From an uncultured Propionibacterium sp. (GTDB lineage: Bacteria; Actinomycetota; Actinomycetes; Propionibacteriales; Propionibacteriaceae): 39,194 bases of DNA. Positions 8,673 through 16,037 of this stretch are shown here, piece by piece. The notes beneath the pieces were generated by a model. That model was not told the origin of the DNA. It worked only from the letters and a program-made list of their open reading frames with translations, and did no database searches. Location of the stretch: the NCBI GenBank assembly GCA_937867175.1, contig CALMKG010000457.1:1-39194 (forward strand). Direction: 5' to 3'. Both the position numbers and the translations under genes were made by a program. Every line of letters starts with the position of its first letter. Position 1 is the stretch's first letter.

Positions 8673-8703
8673 TTGACATTCTCACCGCGACTGGCGCTAA
8701 CAT
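8673..8703 (+). promoter_or_regulatory. promoter of the CmtR-like ArsR operon, probably leaderless
   Basis: A perfect -35 TTGACA lies at 8673-8678, and TAACAT at 8698-8703 fits the -10 T-A-n-n-n-T pattern with a 19-base spacer (GCTAAC at 17 bases is an alternative). The -10 ends six bases before the ATG at 8710, so transcription would start at or next to the start codon and there is no Shine-Dalgarno sequence. A leaderless message is likely. Confidence 0.55.
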
Positions 8704-8718
8704 CGCTATATGGCGATG
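8701..8718. promoter_or_regulatory. ArsR-family operator palindrome overlapping -10 and start codon
   Basis: CATCGCTATATGGCGATG is an 18-bp palindrome with one mismatched pair (arms CATCGC/GCGATG, centre ATAT). It covers the end of the -10 element and the ATG of the ArsR gene. Autorepressors of the ArsR/SmtB family bind imperfect palindromes exactly here, so it is the natural operator of the downstream gene. Confidence 0.55.
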
Positions 8719-9087
8719 ACAGCAAAGGCGGTGTCCACAGGCATCGACGGCCTCGACGAAGCGGCGGCCGGGCGGGCAGCAGCCTGCCTGTTCCGCGGGA
8801 TGAGCGACCCGTCTCGGGTAGCGATCCTGCGCCACCTGCTGCGCGGTGAGCACAACGTGGCCGAACTGACCGCTCACCTGGGGCTGGCCCAGTCGACGGT
8901 CTCCAAGCACTTGGCCTGCTTGCGCGACTGTGGGCTCGTGGACTCCCGTCCCGCCGGTCGCGCGTCGGTGTTCTCGCTGACCCACCCCGACGCGGTGCTG
9001 AAGGTGTTCGCCGCCGCCGAAGAGCTGCTCGCCGCCACCGGCGACGCCGTGGTGCTGTGCCCCAACTACGGCGAGCGAACCGCCTGA
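8710..9087 (+). CDS. ArsR/SmtB-family metal sensor, CmtR-like (Cd/Pb)
   Basis: A 125-residue winged-helix repressor (MSDPSRVAILRHLL, then recognition helix LAQSTVSKHLACLRDCGLV). The metal site resembles mycobacterial CmtR: a Cys-x3-Cys pair in the recognition helix (Cys70, Cys74) plus a distal C-terminal Cys117. CmtR uses Cys57, Cys61 and Cys102 for Cd(II)/Pb(II), with the same spacing in the first pair. A fourth Cys26 is present near the N-terminus. The gene probably is leaderless and lies on its own operator. One base separates its stop from the next gene, so it likely controls the two CDF exporters downstream and derepresses them on soft-metal binding. Confidence 0.87.
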   Translation: MAMTAKAVSTGIDGLDEAAAGRAAACLFRGMSDPSRVAILRHLLRGEHNVAELTAHLGLAQSTVSKHLACLRDCGLVDSRPAGRASVFSLTHPDAVLKVFAAAEELLAATGDAVVLCPNYGERTA

Positions 9088-9088
9088 C

Positions 9089-9838
9089 ATGACCATCCAT
9101 ACCGACGGCCATGCCCACGCCGCCACCTACGTCGAGGACCCGGCCCGACGCCGGCAGCTCGGCCGCCGTGCCCAACTGCTCGCCGCCGCCTCGGTCTCCT
9201 ACAACGTGATCGAGGCCGTCATCGCGATCACGGCCGGTTTGATCGCCGGGTCGATCGCGCTCGTCGGGTTCGGGCTGGACTCCATCGTCGAGGTCAGCAG
9301 CGGACTGATCATCTTGTGGCAGTTCCGCAACCCACTGCCCGAGTCCCGCGAACGGCAAGCGCTGCGGCTGATGGCGTTGTCCTTCTTCGCGCTGGCCGCC
9401 TACGTCACCTTCGAATCGATTCGCGCGCTGTCCACCGGACACGATCCAGATCCCTCGCCGGTGGGTATCGGGCTGGCGATCGCGTCGCTGCTGATCATGC
9501 CGTTCCTGTCCTGGGCCCAGCGCCGCACCGGCAGAAGCCTCGGCTCCAACGCGGTGGTTGCCGACTCCGCCCAGACCTTGCTGTGTACCTACCTCTCCGC
9601 CGTCCTGCTGGTCGGTCTGGTACTTGACGCGACCCTGGGCTGGTCCTGGGCCGACCCGATCGCCGGTCTGGTCATCGCCGCCGTCGCCGTCCGCGAAGGA
9701 CTTGAGGCCTGGCGCGGCGACGGCTGCGCCTGCGGCCCATCCTTGGTCGATGACCCTCGCGCGGACACCCCCACGGACGAAACCTGCGCGGATGGCTGCT
9801 GCGGCGATGCTGTAGCCGGACGCCGGGAAGGTGCCTGA
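9089..9838 (+). CDS. CDF-family cation efflux protein, short form without cytoplasmic domain
   Basis: A 249-residue protein with six predicted membrane segments. TM2 carries GLDSIVEVSSG and TM5 VVADSAQTLLCTYLS, the acidic metal-site positions of a compact CDF subgroup. It ends soon after TM6 and lacks the usual cytoplasmic dimerisation domain. Instead the tail is rich in cysteines (CACGPS, then CADGCC), with His residues at the N-terminus (HTDGHAHA). That fits a carrier for soft or thiophilic metal and matches the Cys-type sensor encoded just upstream. It is co-transcribed with that sensor (one-base gap) and is followed three bases later by a second CDF gene. Confidence 0.85.
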   Translation: MTIHTDGHAHAATYVEDPARRRQLGRRAQLLAAASVSYNVIEAVIAITAGLIAGSIALVGFGLDSIVEVSSGLIILWQFRNPLPESRERQALRLMALSFFALAAYVTFESIRALSTGHDPDPSPVGIGLAIASLLIMPFLSWAQRRTGRSLGSNAVVADSAQTLLCTYLSAVLLVGLVLDATLGWSWADPIAGLVIAAVAVREGLEAWRGDGCACGPSLVDDPRADTPTDETCADGCCGDAVAGRREGA

Positions 9839-9841
9839 CTG

Positions 9842-10759
9842 ATGGGTGCCGGACACGGACATGGGCATGCAACCCCGTCGGCACACGCAGGCGGACGCCA
9901 CCGCTGGCGGCTGGCGGTCACCTTCGCGATGGTCGCCGTCTTCCTGGTTGTCGAGCTGGTCGCCGGGCTGCTGTCCGGCTCGCTCGCACTGATCTCCGAC
10001 GCCGGCCACATGACAGCTGATGTCGTCGCCCTCGGGGCCGCCCTGGTGGCCACCAAGATCGCGACCCGCCCCGACACCACGGGCCGGCGCTCCTACGGGT
10101 CCTACCGGGCCGAGGTGTTCGCCTCTGGGCTCACCGTTCTGATCATGCTCGGCGTGGCCGTCTATGTCGTGGTCGAAGCGATCGGCCGCATCGGTGAGGA
10201 GCCGCAGGTCCAGACCGGGGCGATGCTGGTCGTCGGCAGCATCGGCCTGGGCGTCAACATAGCCTCGATGATGCTCCTGCGTCAGGGCTCCACCGAGTCG
10301 CTCAACGTCAAGGGCGCCTACTTCGAGGTCGTGGCCGACGCCGCCGGAAGCGTCGGCGTGATCGTTGCGGGCCTGCTGGTCGCCTGGACCGAGCAGTCGT
10401 GGTGGGACACCCTCGTCGCGGTTGCCATCGGTGTGTTCGTCGCCGTACGTGCTGTCGTGCTCGGCCGGCAGGTCCTCTCCGTCCTTGGACAGCACGTGCC
10501 CCACGACATCGAAATTGAGCGGGTCACCGCCGACCTCGAAGGCGTCCCCGGAGTCGGCGGAGTCCATGACCTCCACGTCTGGACCCTGACTTCGGGCATG
10601 AACGTCGCCACCGCCCACCTCGTCGTTGACGACGGGGCGGACGCCCAGACGGTACTGACCAGCGCCCAGTCGGTACTGGCGGTTCAACACCGGATCGAGC
10701 ACGCGACCCTGCAGGTCGAAGCCACCCCAACAAAGCAGTGCCACGAGGTCACATGGTGA
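9842..10759 (+). CDS. CDF-family cation efflux protein, CzcD/ZitB type
   Basis: A 305-residue carrier. It has a short His-rich N-terminus (GHGHGH), six membrane segments and a full C-terminal dimerisation domain (HDIEIERVTADLEGVPGVGGVHDLHVWTLTSG) typical of zinc/cadmium antiporters. TM2 has the zinc-type His-x3-Asp pair (SDAGHMTADVVAL). At the matching TM5 position the sequence is FEVVADAAGSVGV, with Glu in place of the usual His; this may alter metal selectivity. It is the last gene of the ArsR-controlled unit and exports divalent metal in exchange for protons. The family assignment is firm; the exact metal is not known. Confidence 0.9.
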   Translation: MGAGHGHGHATPSAHAGGRHRWRLAVTFAMVAVFLVVELVAGLLSGSLALISDAGHMTADVVALGAALVATKIATRPDTTGRRSYGSYRAEVFASGLTVLIMLGVAVYVVVEAIGRIGEEPQVQTGAMLVVGSIGLGVNIASMMLLRQGSTESLNVKGAYFEVVADAAGSVGVIVAGLLVAWTEQSWWDTLVAVAIGVFVAVRAVVLGRQVLSVLGQHVPHDIEIERVTADLEGVPGVGGVHDLHVWTLTSGMNVATAHLVVDDGADAQTVLTSAQSVLAVQHRIEHATLQVEATPTKQCHEVTW

Positions 10760-10780
10760 GCAGGCCACTCCGCTGAAGGC

Positions 10781-10800
10781 CGACCCGAGCCGACCCGAGC
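10781..10800. repeat. tandem duplication of a 10-bp unit
   Basis: CGACCCGAGC occurs twice in direct tandem just after the CDF gene. It is a small local duplication in the 338-base non-coding stretch 10760-11097. Apart from this and the CAGGTT array (10832-10950), I see only a possible nine-codon leader (11069-11098) in that stretch. Confidence 0.6.
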
Positions 10801-10831
10801 AAGCACTGCCCGTGGCCGTCACCCGCGGATC

Positions 10832-10950
10832 CAGGTTCCCCGAACCTGACCTCCCACGTACGCTCTGAGCGTCGTCGGCACTCAGGTCCGCATGAAACCG
10901 TCGATTTTCATGCGAGCTTCTAACCTGCTGTCTCTAGGCACTCAGGTTCG
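10832..10950. repeat. left CAGGTT array, candidate recombination end of mobile cassette
   Basis: Five CAGGTT-type motifs occur in alternating orientation: a palindrome CAGGTTCCCCGAACCTG (10832-10848), CTCAGGTCCG (10881-10890), TAACCTG (10921-10927) and CTCAGGTTCG (10941-10950). Segment 10832-10927 aligns to 17214-17310 at about 79% identity by hand count, in the same orientation and with one single-base gap. The shared blocks include CCACGTACGCTC and TTCATGCGA. It lies 148 bases upstream of the recombinase gene. It is probably a binding array for the recombinase and its accessory protein, or an attachment-site arm. Confidence 0.7.
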
Positions 10951-11097
10951 GTCCGCGGCATTTGCGGCCTCGAATCGCGTTTGTGCAGGTGACGTCAGTT
11001 CCCCACCCTCTTGGGCGTCGAGTGATGAACCTTCACCCTGAATGACGGTTTCGCTGTAGCATCGACGCATGGTCGGCTCCTCTGAAGTCGGTGACTG

Positions 11098-12183
11098 ATG
11101 GGTCTGGTGGCGCTGCCGGGTGGCGGCGCCGGGGATCTGGTGTTGTCGAGTGCGCAGGCGGCCGAGGACTTCGAGCAGGAGGTCGTCGACCAGTACGCGC
11201 TGGCGATGTCGGCGGCGGGCCTGAGTGACGGGCACATCCGGCAGACCCGGGCGGTGGTGATCGAGTTCGCCCGGTCGTTGACGAAGCCGGTGTGGGAGGC
11301 GACCTGTGCGGACGCGGACGAGTTCATGGCCGAGCAGCGCCGGCTGGGGCACACCGTGGCGACGAGGGCAGGCAAGGCCGGGACGTTGTCGCTGTTCTAC
11401 GAGTTCGTGATCGCCCGTTACGAGGGCACGATCCGCCGTGCGACCGGCGTGCTCGTCGAGCAGCCGATCGATGAGTTCAACCGCCAGTCCGGGGCATCGC
11501 TGGCGAAGGTTCGCGTCCCGCCCTCGGATCAGGAGATCGACTCGTTGTTCACCGCCTGGCGTGGCTCGATCCCACAGGCCCGCAAGTACCTGCCCGCGGC
11601 CCGGGACTACTTCGCGGCATCGCTGTGGCGTCGGCTCGGGTTGCGGATCAACGAGACCGTCATGCTCGACATCCGCGACTGGCGTCCCGATCTGGGCGAG
11701 TTCGGCAAGCTTCATGTCCGCTTCGGCAAGGGCAGCCGCGGCCGCGGGCACAAGCCACGGCTGGTGCCCGCGATCAACGGCGCCGACCTGCTGATCGACT
11801 GGTGGCTGGCCGAGGTCCGCCACCAGTACGGCACGGACTGGGACCAGCCGGACGCGCCGATGCTTCCCTCCGAGCGGTTCGACCGCGACCTGGGTCGGTG
11901 CGGCCGCGTGGGCACCAACGCGTTGCGGCGTGGCCTGGCTATCCACGTCGACCAGTGGCTGCCGGCCTGGTCGGACCGGATGACGCCGCATGTCCTTCGG
12001 CACTACTGCGCCTCGTCGCTCTACGCGGTCGGCATGGACATCAAGGCGATCCAGGAGCTGCTGGGCCACCAGTGGCTGGCCACCACCTCGGGCTACATCC
12101 ACGTACGCAGCGAGCACATCGTCCACGCATGGAACAGCGCCAACCTTCGTGTCGAAGCCCGCCTGGGACTCCAGACCGACTGA
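11098..12183 (+). CDS. tyrosine recombinase/integrase
   Basis: A 361-residue recombinase. The N-terminal SAM-like core-binding domain (about 25-125) is followed by a catalytic domain with the full active-site set: Arg183 (GLRINETVMLDI), a Lys loop (GKGSRGRGHKPR), His298-x-x-Arg301 (TPHVLRHYCASS), His324 (LGHQWLATTSGY) and nucleophile Tyr333. It should therefore be catalytically competent for strand exchange. There is no strong ribosome-binding site at ATG 11098; its ATG overlaps the stop of a nine-codon reading frame at 11069. It is the first gene of a three-gene module and lies just inside the left CAGGTT array. A Tn554 TnpA-like role is inferred from size and company. Confidence 0.9.
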   Translation: MGLVALPGGGAGDLVLSSAQAAEDFEQEVVDQYALAMSAAGLSDGHIRQTRAVVIEFARSLTKPVWEATCADADEFMAEQRRLGHTVATRAGKAGTLSLFYEFVIARYEGTIRRATGVLVEQPIDEFNRQSGASLAKVRVPPSDQEIDSLFTAWRGSIPQARKYLPAARDYFAASLWRRLGLRINETVMLDIRDWRPDLGEFGKLHVRFGKGSRGRGHKPRLVPAINGADLLIDWWLAEVRHQYGTDWDQPDAPMLPSERFDRDLGRCGRVGTNALRRGLAIHVDQWLPAWSDRMTPHVLRHYCASSLYAVGMDIKAIQELLGHQWLATTSGYIHVRSEHIVHAWNSANLRVEARLGLQTD

Positions 12184-12211
12184 ATCCCGACGACCCAAGG
12201 AGAGGATCAAG

Positions 12212-12568
12212 ATGCAGTGGAGCCTGCGGCTTCGGGCCGCCGAGCGAGGGATCTGGAAGTCGGCGCAGCTGCGCCGGATGCTGGCCGACGCGGGCCTTGA
12301 GATCAGCGCCGGGAAGATGTCGTCGTGGTGGGCGGGCACCCCGCCCACGATGCGGCTGGAGGAGCTCGACGTGCTGTGCGCGGTGCTCGACTGCACGCCC
12401 AACGACCTGATGACCCCCGAGCCCGACAAGGTCGCCGCCCGCCGCGTGCGCGACGCCGACACAGTCAACGGGGGCAACGGGAACGGCGATGACAAGCCGA
12501 ACGGTGGCGGGAACAGCCCGGCGGTGAGCCCGCGGTTCAGTAAGCCGCGCTCGACCCCGCCGCTGTAG
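12212..12568 (+). CDS. small helix-turn-helix protein of the recombination module
   Basis: A 118-residue product starting at ATG 12212 behind AAGGAG. Residues ~1-70 look like an XRE/Cro-type helix-turn-helix: LRAAERGIWKSAQLRRMLADAG, then ISAGKMSSWWAGTPPTMRLEELDVLCAVLDCTPNDLM. The rest is a disordered Gly/Asn/Pro-rich tail. It lies 28 bases after the recombinase and 50 bases before the large zinc-ribbon protein, on the same strand. Possible roles are directionality factor, accessory DNA-binding protein for the flanking arrays, or repressor of the module. It occupies the place of a TnpC-like small partner, with no proven homology. Confidence 0.75.
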   Translation: MQWSLRLRAAERGIWKSAQLRRMLADAGLEISAGKMSSWWAGTPPTMRLEELDVLCAVLDCTPNDLMTPEPDKVAARRVRDADTVNGGNGNGDDKPNGGGNSPAVSPRFSKPRSTPPL

Positions 12569-12618
12569 ACGCTCTCTGCGATACCGACGACGTTGACCAC
12601 AGATGAGACGAGGACTGC

Positions 12619-14457
12619 GTGCCGGCGCCGGGACCTGACGCGTCGTTGCGGCTGCCGCCGCGGTGCAACAGGTGCCAGGCCAACCCGGTCGCGTGGACCA
12701 GTCCGCGGGTCGACTTCTGCTACCAGTGCCTGCCCGGTGGCCCGTTTCCCGCTCCGCCGTGCCGGTGGTGCGGGACGGCGAAGAGCTACTTCAGCCAGGG
12801 GCTGTGCATCTTGTGCCATCCCCGTAGCCCGCAACGGCCCGGGGCCTGCAAGGGCTGCATGGCCTGGGGTGTCTACCCGCGCTACAACTGGACCTGCTGG
12901 CCGTGCCGCTGGTGGCGCACCCACTACCCCGAAGGGGTGTGCGACTTCTGCGGACGGCTGGCGCGGATCGGGAACTCCGGGGCTTGTCGATTGTGTGTCG
13001 AGCAGGCCCAGATCACCCAAGAACCCGGGCGGGCCCTCGACTACGCCGGCGCCAACCGGCACAGCCAGCAGCTCTTCTTGGCCAACATGCTGTTCAAGAA
13101 GCGCATCACCCCACGCCTGGCACCCGAGCCCAGCCTGCGACCTGGACCGCGTGGTCGACAGGCGAGCACGGCGAGCGTTCGAACCGGCACCGAGCCGTGG
13201 AAGAGCCGCTACAAGAACCAGTTGCCCTATCCCGCCGGGACCGGCTTCGACGACGAGGCATCGGTGCAGCTGGCCCTGTTCGACATGGCCCCCGACTACG
13301 AAGCCGTCCGCCGACGTGTCCTGATCGCGGACAGCGAACTGACTCGCTTCTGCGCCGCGATCGTCGACGAGCACGCCGAGCGCTACGGGTGGTCGGTACG
13401 GCAACGCAACGACGTGACCCGCTCGCTGCGGCTGCTGCAGACGCTGCGCGAAACCCCGACCGCGAAGATCCGCGCCAGCGACGTCATGCAGCTGCCGCGC
13501 TACGACGGCAACATCATCTCCACCATCGACGTCCTCGCCGAAGCCGAGCTGCTCATCGAGGACCGCCCCAGCCGGGTTGAGGTCTACTTCGCCGCCAGGA
13601 CTGCCAGCCTTCCGCCGCTGATGCGCGAGCACCTCGAGCTGTGGCTGCAGGTCATGCTCGACGGCTCCCGACTCGCACCCCGGCAGGTGCCCCGCGATCC
13701 CCAGACCGTCCGGGTCCAGATCATGGGCCTGGTCACCGTGGTCGACGCGTGGGTCGAGGCCGGTTATGAGTCCTTCGCCCAGGTCACCCGCATTGACATC
13801 GAAAGTGCCTTGGCGCCGCTGGCCCCGGGACGGCGTCACGCTGCCGAGCTTGCGTTGAGGTCGCTGTTCAAGACCCTCAAGGGCCGGCGCCTGATCTTCG
13901 CCAACCCCATGCGCGGGATGAAGCACACGCCGGTCGCGGGCACCATCCCGCTCGCGCTGGACCCCGCCGTGATCCGTGCCGAGCTCAACCATCCCGACCC
14001 GGTGGTCGCACTCGCCGTCGCGCTCGTCGCGTTCCACGCTCTGACCGGAAAGCAGTTGCGAGCAGTCCTGCTGACCGACATCGTCGATGGCCGGCTCACG
14101 ATCGGCGATCGTGAGATTCCGTTGGCTGCGCCCGTCCGGACCCGACTCGCGGCCTGGCTCGACCATCGCAACCGTCGCTGGCCGGGCTGCATCAACCCCC
14201 ACCTGCTGGTCAGCAGGCGCACCGCACCACGCCTGGTGCCCGTGGGCCACAGCTTCCCCTGGAAGGGCATCACCCTTCGTCCGCAGGCGCTGCGTGAAGA
14301 CCGCATCCTGCACGAGATCCATGCCACCGGCGGCGACGTCCGCCGCATCTGCGACTTGTTCGGCCTCGGCGTCGAAGGCGCCACCCGCTACCTGAAGACC
14401 CTGGAGCACCCCGACCTCGCCAACGGGGGCGAGCGGGCATCCAGTCCAGGTTCGTGA
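12619..14457 (+). CDS. zinc-ribbon protein with degenerate tyrosine-recombinase fold
   Basis: A 612-residue protein starting at GTG. Residues ~15-140 hold four successive Cys-x2-Cys pair sets (CNRC/CYQC, CRWC/CILC, CKGC/CWPC, CDFC/CRLC), that is, a tandem zinc-ribbon array. The C-terminal half (~340-600) follows the tyrosine-recombinase plan: a helical core-binding region, HALTGKQLRAVLLTDIVDG where box I should be, QALREDRILHEI at box II, and DLFGLGVEGATRYLKTLEHP with Tyr591. The box I Arg appears replaced and the box II His is Gln, while the box II Arg and the Tyr remain. It is probably a non-catalytic or half-site partner of the active recombinase, analogous to Tn554 TnpB. The fold assignment is by pattern, not a search. 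Confidence 0.75.
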   Translation: MPAPGPDASLRLPPRCNRCQANPVAWTSPRVDFCYQCLPGGPFPAPPCRWCGTAKSYFSQGLCILCHPRSPQRPGACKGCMAWGVYPRYNWTCWPCRWWRTHYPEGVCDFCGRLARIGNSGACRLCVEQAQITQEPGRALDYAGANRHSQQLFLANMLFKKRITPRLAPEPSLRPGPRGRQASTASVRTGTEPWKSRYKNQLPYPAGTGFDDEASVQLALFDMAPDYEAVRRRVLIADSELTRFCAAIVDEHAERYGWSVRQRNDVTRSLRLLQTLRETPTAKIRASDVMQLPRYDGNIISTIDVLAEAELLIEDRPSRVEVYFAARTASLPPLMREHLELWLQVMLDGSRLAPRQVPRDPQTVRVQIMGLVTVVDAWVEAGYESFAQVTRIDIESALAPLAPGRRHAAELALRSLFKTLKGRRLIFANPMRGMKHTPVAGTIPLALDPAVIRAELNHPDPVVALAVALVAFHALTGKQLRAVLLTDIVDGRLTIGDREIPLAAPVRTRLAAWLDHRNRRWPGCINPHLLVSRRTAPRLVPVGHSFPWKGITLRPQALREDRILHEIHATGGDVRRICDLFGLGVEGATRYLKTLEHPDLANGGERASSPGS

Positions 14458-14493
14458 CCCAAGAAGTGGGCACCGGACCAAGTGTGTGATCAT

Positions 14494-14871
14494 ATGCGCA
14501 TGCGTGCACGTGTGGGTGAGGAGTTGCTGCCGGGCGACGAGCAGGTGGATCTGGCGGTCGAGGTGTTCCGGATGCTCGCCGACCCCACGCGGGTACGGAT
14601 CCTGTGGGTGCTGCTCGATACCGAGCGAGCGGTGAACGCGATTGTCGAGATCCTCGGCAAGCCGCAGAGCGCGGTCTCCCAGCACCTGGCCAAGCTGCGC
14701 CTTGCCCGCTTGGTGCTGCCGCGCAAGGAGGGCAGCCAGGTCTTCTACCGTGTCGCCAACGACCACGTACGCCAACTGGTGGCCGACGCGGTGCATCACG
14801 CGGAACATGCCGGCCCCGGTGTCCCGGCCCACCACCGCGGCGCCGCCGTCGATCTCAAGGAAGCCCGATGA
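14494..14871 (+). CDS. ArsR/SmtB-family metal sensor, NmtR/SmtB-like alpha-5 site
   Basis: A 125-residue winged-helix repressor (MLADPTRVRILWVLL, recognition helix KPQSAVSQHLAKLRL). The C-terminal helix reads NDHVRQLVADAVHHAEH. His91, His102 and His105 have the spacing of the His ligands in the alpha-5 site of NmtR and SmtB (H-x10-H-x2-H), with Asn/Asp89-90 near the usual Asp, and two further His at 113-114. This fits a Ni/Co or Zn sensor, unlike the Cys-type sensor at 8710. Starts at GTG 14482, ATG 14494 and ATG 14500 are possible; none has a clear ribosome-binding site. A short palindrome ATGCGCAT overlaps the start. The stop overlaps the next ATG, so it controls the adjacent exporter. Confidence 0.85.
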   Translation: MRMRARVGEELLPGDEQVDLAVEVFRMLADPTRVRILWVLLDTERAVNAIVEILGKPQSAVSQHLAKLRLARLVLPRKEGSQVFYRVANDHVRQLVADAVHHAEHAGPGVPAHHRGAAVDLKEAR

Positions 14872-15992
14872 GCCGCGAGCCCCAGCCCGGCGACCACGAG
14901 ATGGACCCCGAACTCGCCGAAGCGTTGGCGGCGCACGAGGCCGCCCACACCGGCGGCACCCACGGCCACGGGCACGGGCATGGCCACGGTCATGAGCACC
15001 GCGGTGGGGTCCGAGGTTTCCTCGCCGAGACGTTCCGAGCGCACAGTCATGACAGCGCCGACTCGGTCGACTCCGCCCTGGAGTCCAGCGCGCTGGGAAT
15101 CCGAGCGGTGAAGATCAGTCTGCTGGCGCTTGGTGTTACCGCCATCGCGCAGGCGGTCATCGTGGTGCTGACCGGATCGGTAGCGCTCCTGGCCGACACG
15201 ATCCACAACTTTTCCGACGCGCTGACGGCGATCCCGTTGTGGATCGCCTTCGTCCTCGGCCGCCGGCGACCGACCAAGGCGTACACCTATGGCTACGGTC
15301 GCGCGGAAGACCTGGCCGGGATCTTCATCGTCGCGATGATCGCCCTGTCCGCGGTGGTCGCTGGCTATGAGTCGGTACGCAAACTCATCGATCCCCAGCC
15401 CATCTCGTATCCGTGGGTCGTGGTCGTCGCCGGGCTGATCGGCTTCGCTGGCAACGAGCTCGTCGCGCTTTACCGGATCCGGGTCGGTCGGCAGATCGGC
15501 TCCGCGGCACTGGTTGCCGACGGGCTGCACGCCCGCACCGATGGGTTCACCTCGCTGGCCGTCGTGCTCGGCGCCTTCGGAGTGCTGCTCGGTTTCCCGC
15601 TGGCCGACCCGATCGTCGGGCTGCTGATCACCGTCGCGATCCTGCTCGTGTTGCGCGACGCTGCCCGCGACGTCTACCGGCGGCTCATGGACGCCGTCGA
15701 CCCCGAACTCACCACCACCGCCGAGGCCACCCTCCGCGACACCGACGGCGTCCGCGACATCGAGCAGGTACGGCTGCGCTGGATCGGGCACCGCCTGCGC
15801 GCCGAGGCCGGGATCGTCGTGGACAGCGGCCTGGATATCGTCGCAGCGCACGCGATCGCCACCGATGCCCACCACCGGCTGCTCCACGCGATCCCCAAGC
15901 TCGTCGGCGCCACCGTGCACGTCAGTCCCAGCGACGAGAACGGCGACCCGCACCAGGTGCTGGCCCACCACCACGTCTCGCCCCGCGACTGA
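14868..15992 (+). CDS. CDF-family cation exporter with His-rich N-terminus
   Basis: A 374-residue carrier translationally coupled to the ArsR gene (ATGA overlap). The N-terminus contains an alternating His-Gly run (HGHGHGHGHGHEH), which could bind metal in the cytoplasm. Six membrane segments follow. Both metal-site pairs are intact His-x3-Asp: DTIHNFSDALTAIP in TM2 and LHARTDGFTSLAVV in TM5. The C-terminal domain (about 265-360) has the dimerisation pattern and a His-rich tail (VLAHHHVSPRD). Exports divalent metal by proton antiport. With the His-type sensor and a HupE permease in the same operon, Ni/Co or Zn is the likely substrate. Confidence 0.9.
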   Translation: MSREPQPGDHEMDPELAEALAAHEAAHTGGTHGHGHGHGHGHEHRGGVRGFLAETFRAHSHDSADSVDSALESSALGIRAVKISLLALGVTAIAQAVIVVLTGSVALLADTIHNFSDALTAIPLWIAFVLGRRRPTKAYTYGYGRAEDLAGIFIVAMIALSAVVAGYESVRKLIDPQPISYPWVVVVAGLIGFAGNELVALYRIRVGRQIGSAALVADGLHARTDGFTSLAVVLGAFGVLLGFPLADPIVGLLITVAILLVLRDAARDVYRRLMDAVDPELTTTAEATLRDTDGVRDIEQVRLRWIGHRLRAEAGIVVDSGLDIVAAHAIATDAHHRLLHAIPKLVGATVHVSPSDENGDPHQVLAHHHVSPRD

Positions 15993-16037
15993 CCCCACCA
16001 CGAGCCCGCCACGGCCAGACACGAGCCAGGAACATCC

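Noticed and set aside
8534-10822. Long minus-strand open frame across the ArsR-CDF-CDF unit
   Set aside because: It is a shadow of three well-supported plus-strand genes, without domain features.
10979-10990. GTTTGTGCAGGT shared with 28169-28180
   Set aside because: Twelve-base matches are expected by chance between two positions of a 39-kb GC-rich window. No further similarity extends from it.
10942-14835. Very long open frame on the minus strand across the recombinase module
   Set aside because: It mirrors three genes with clear motifs on the plus strand. Long antisense frames are expected in GC-rich codon usage, and its translation has no recognisable domain.
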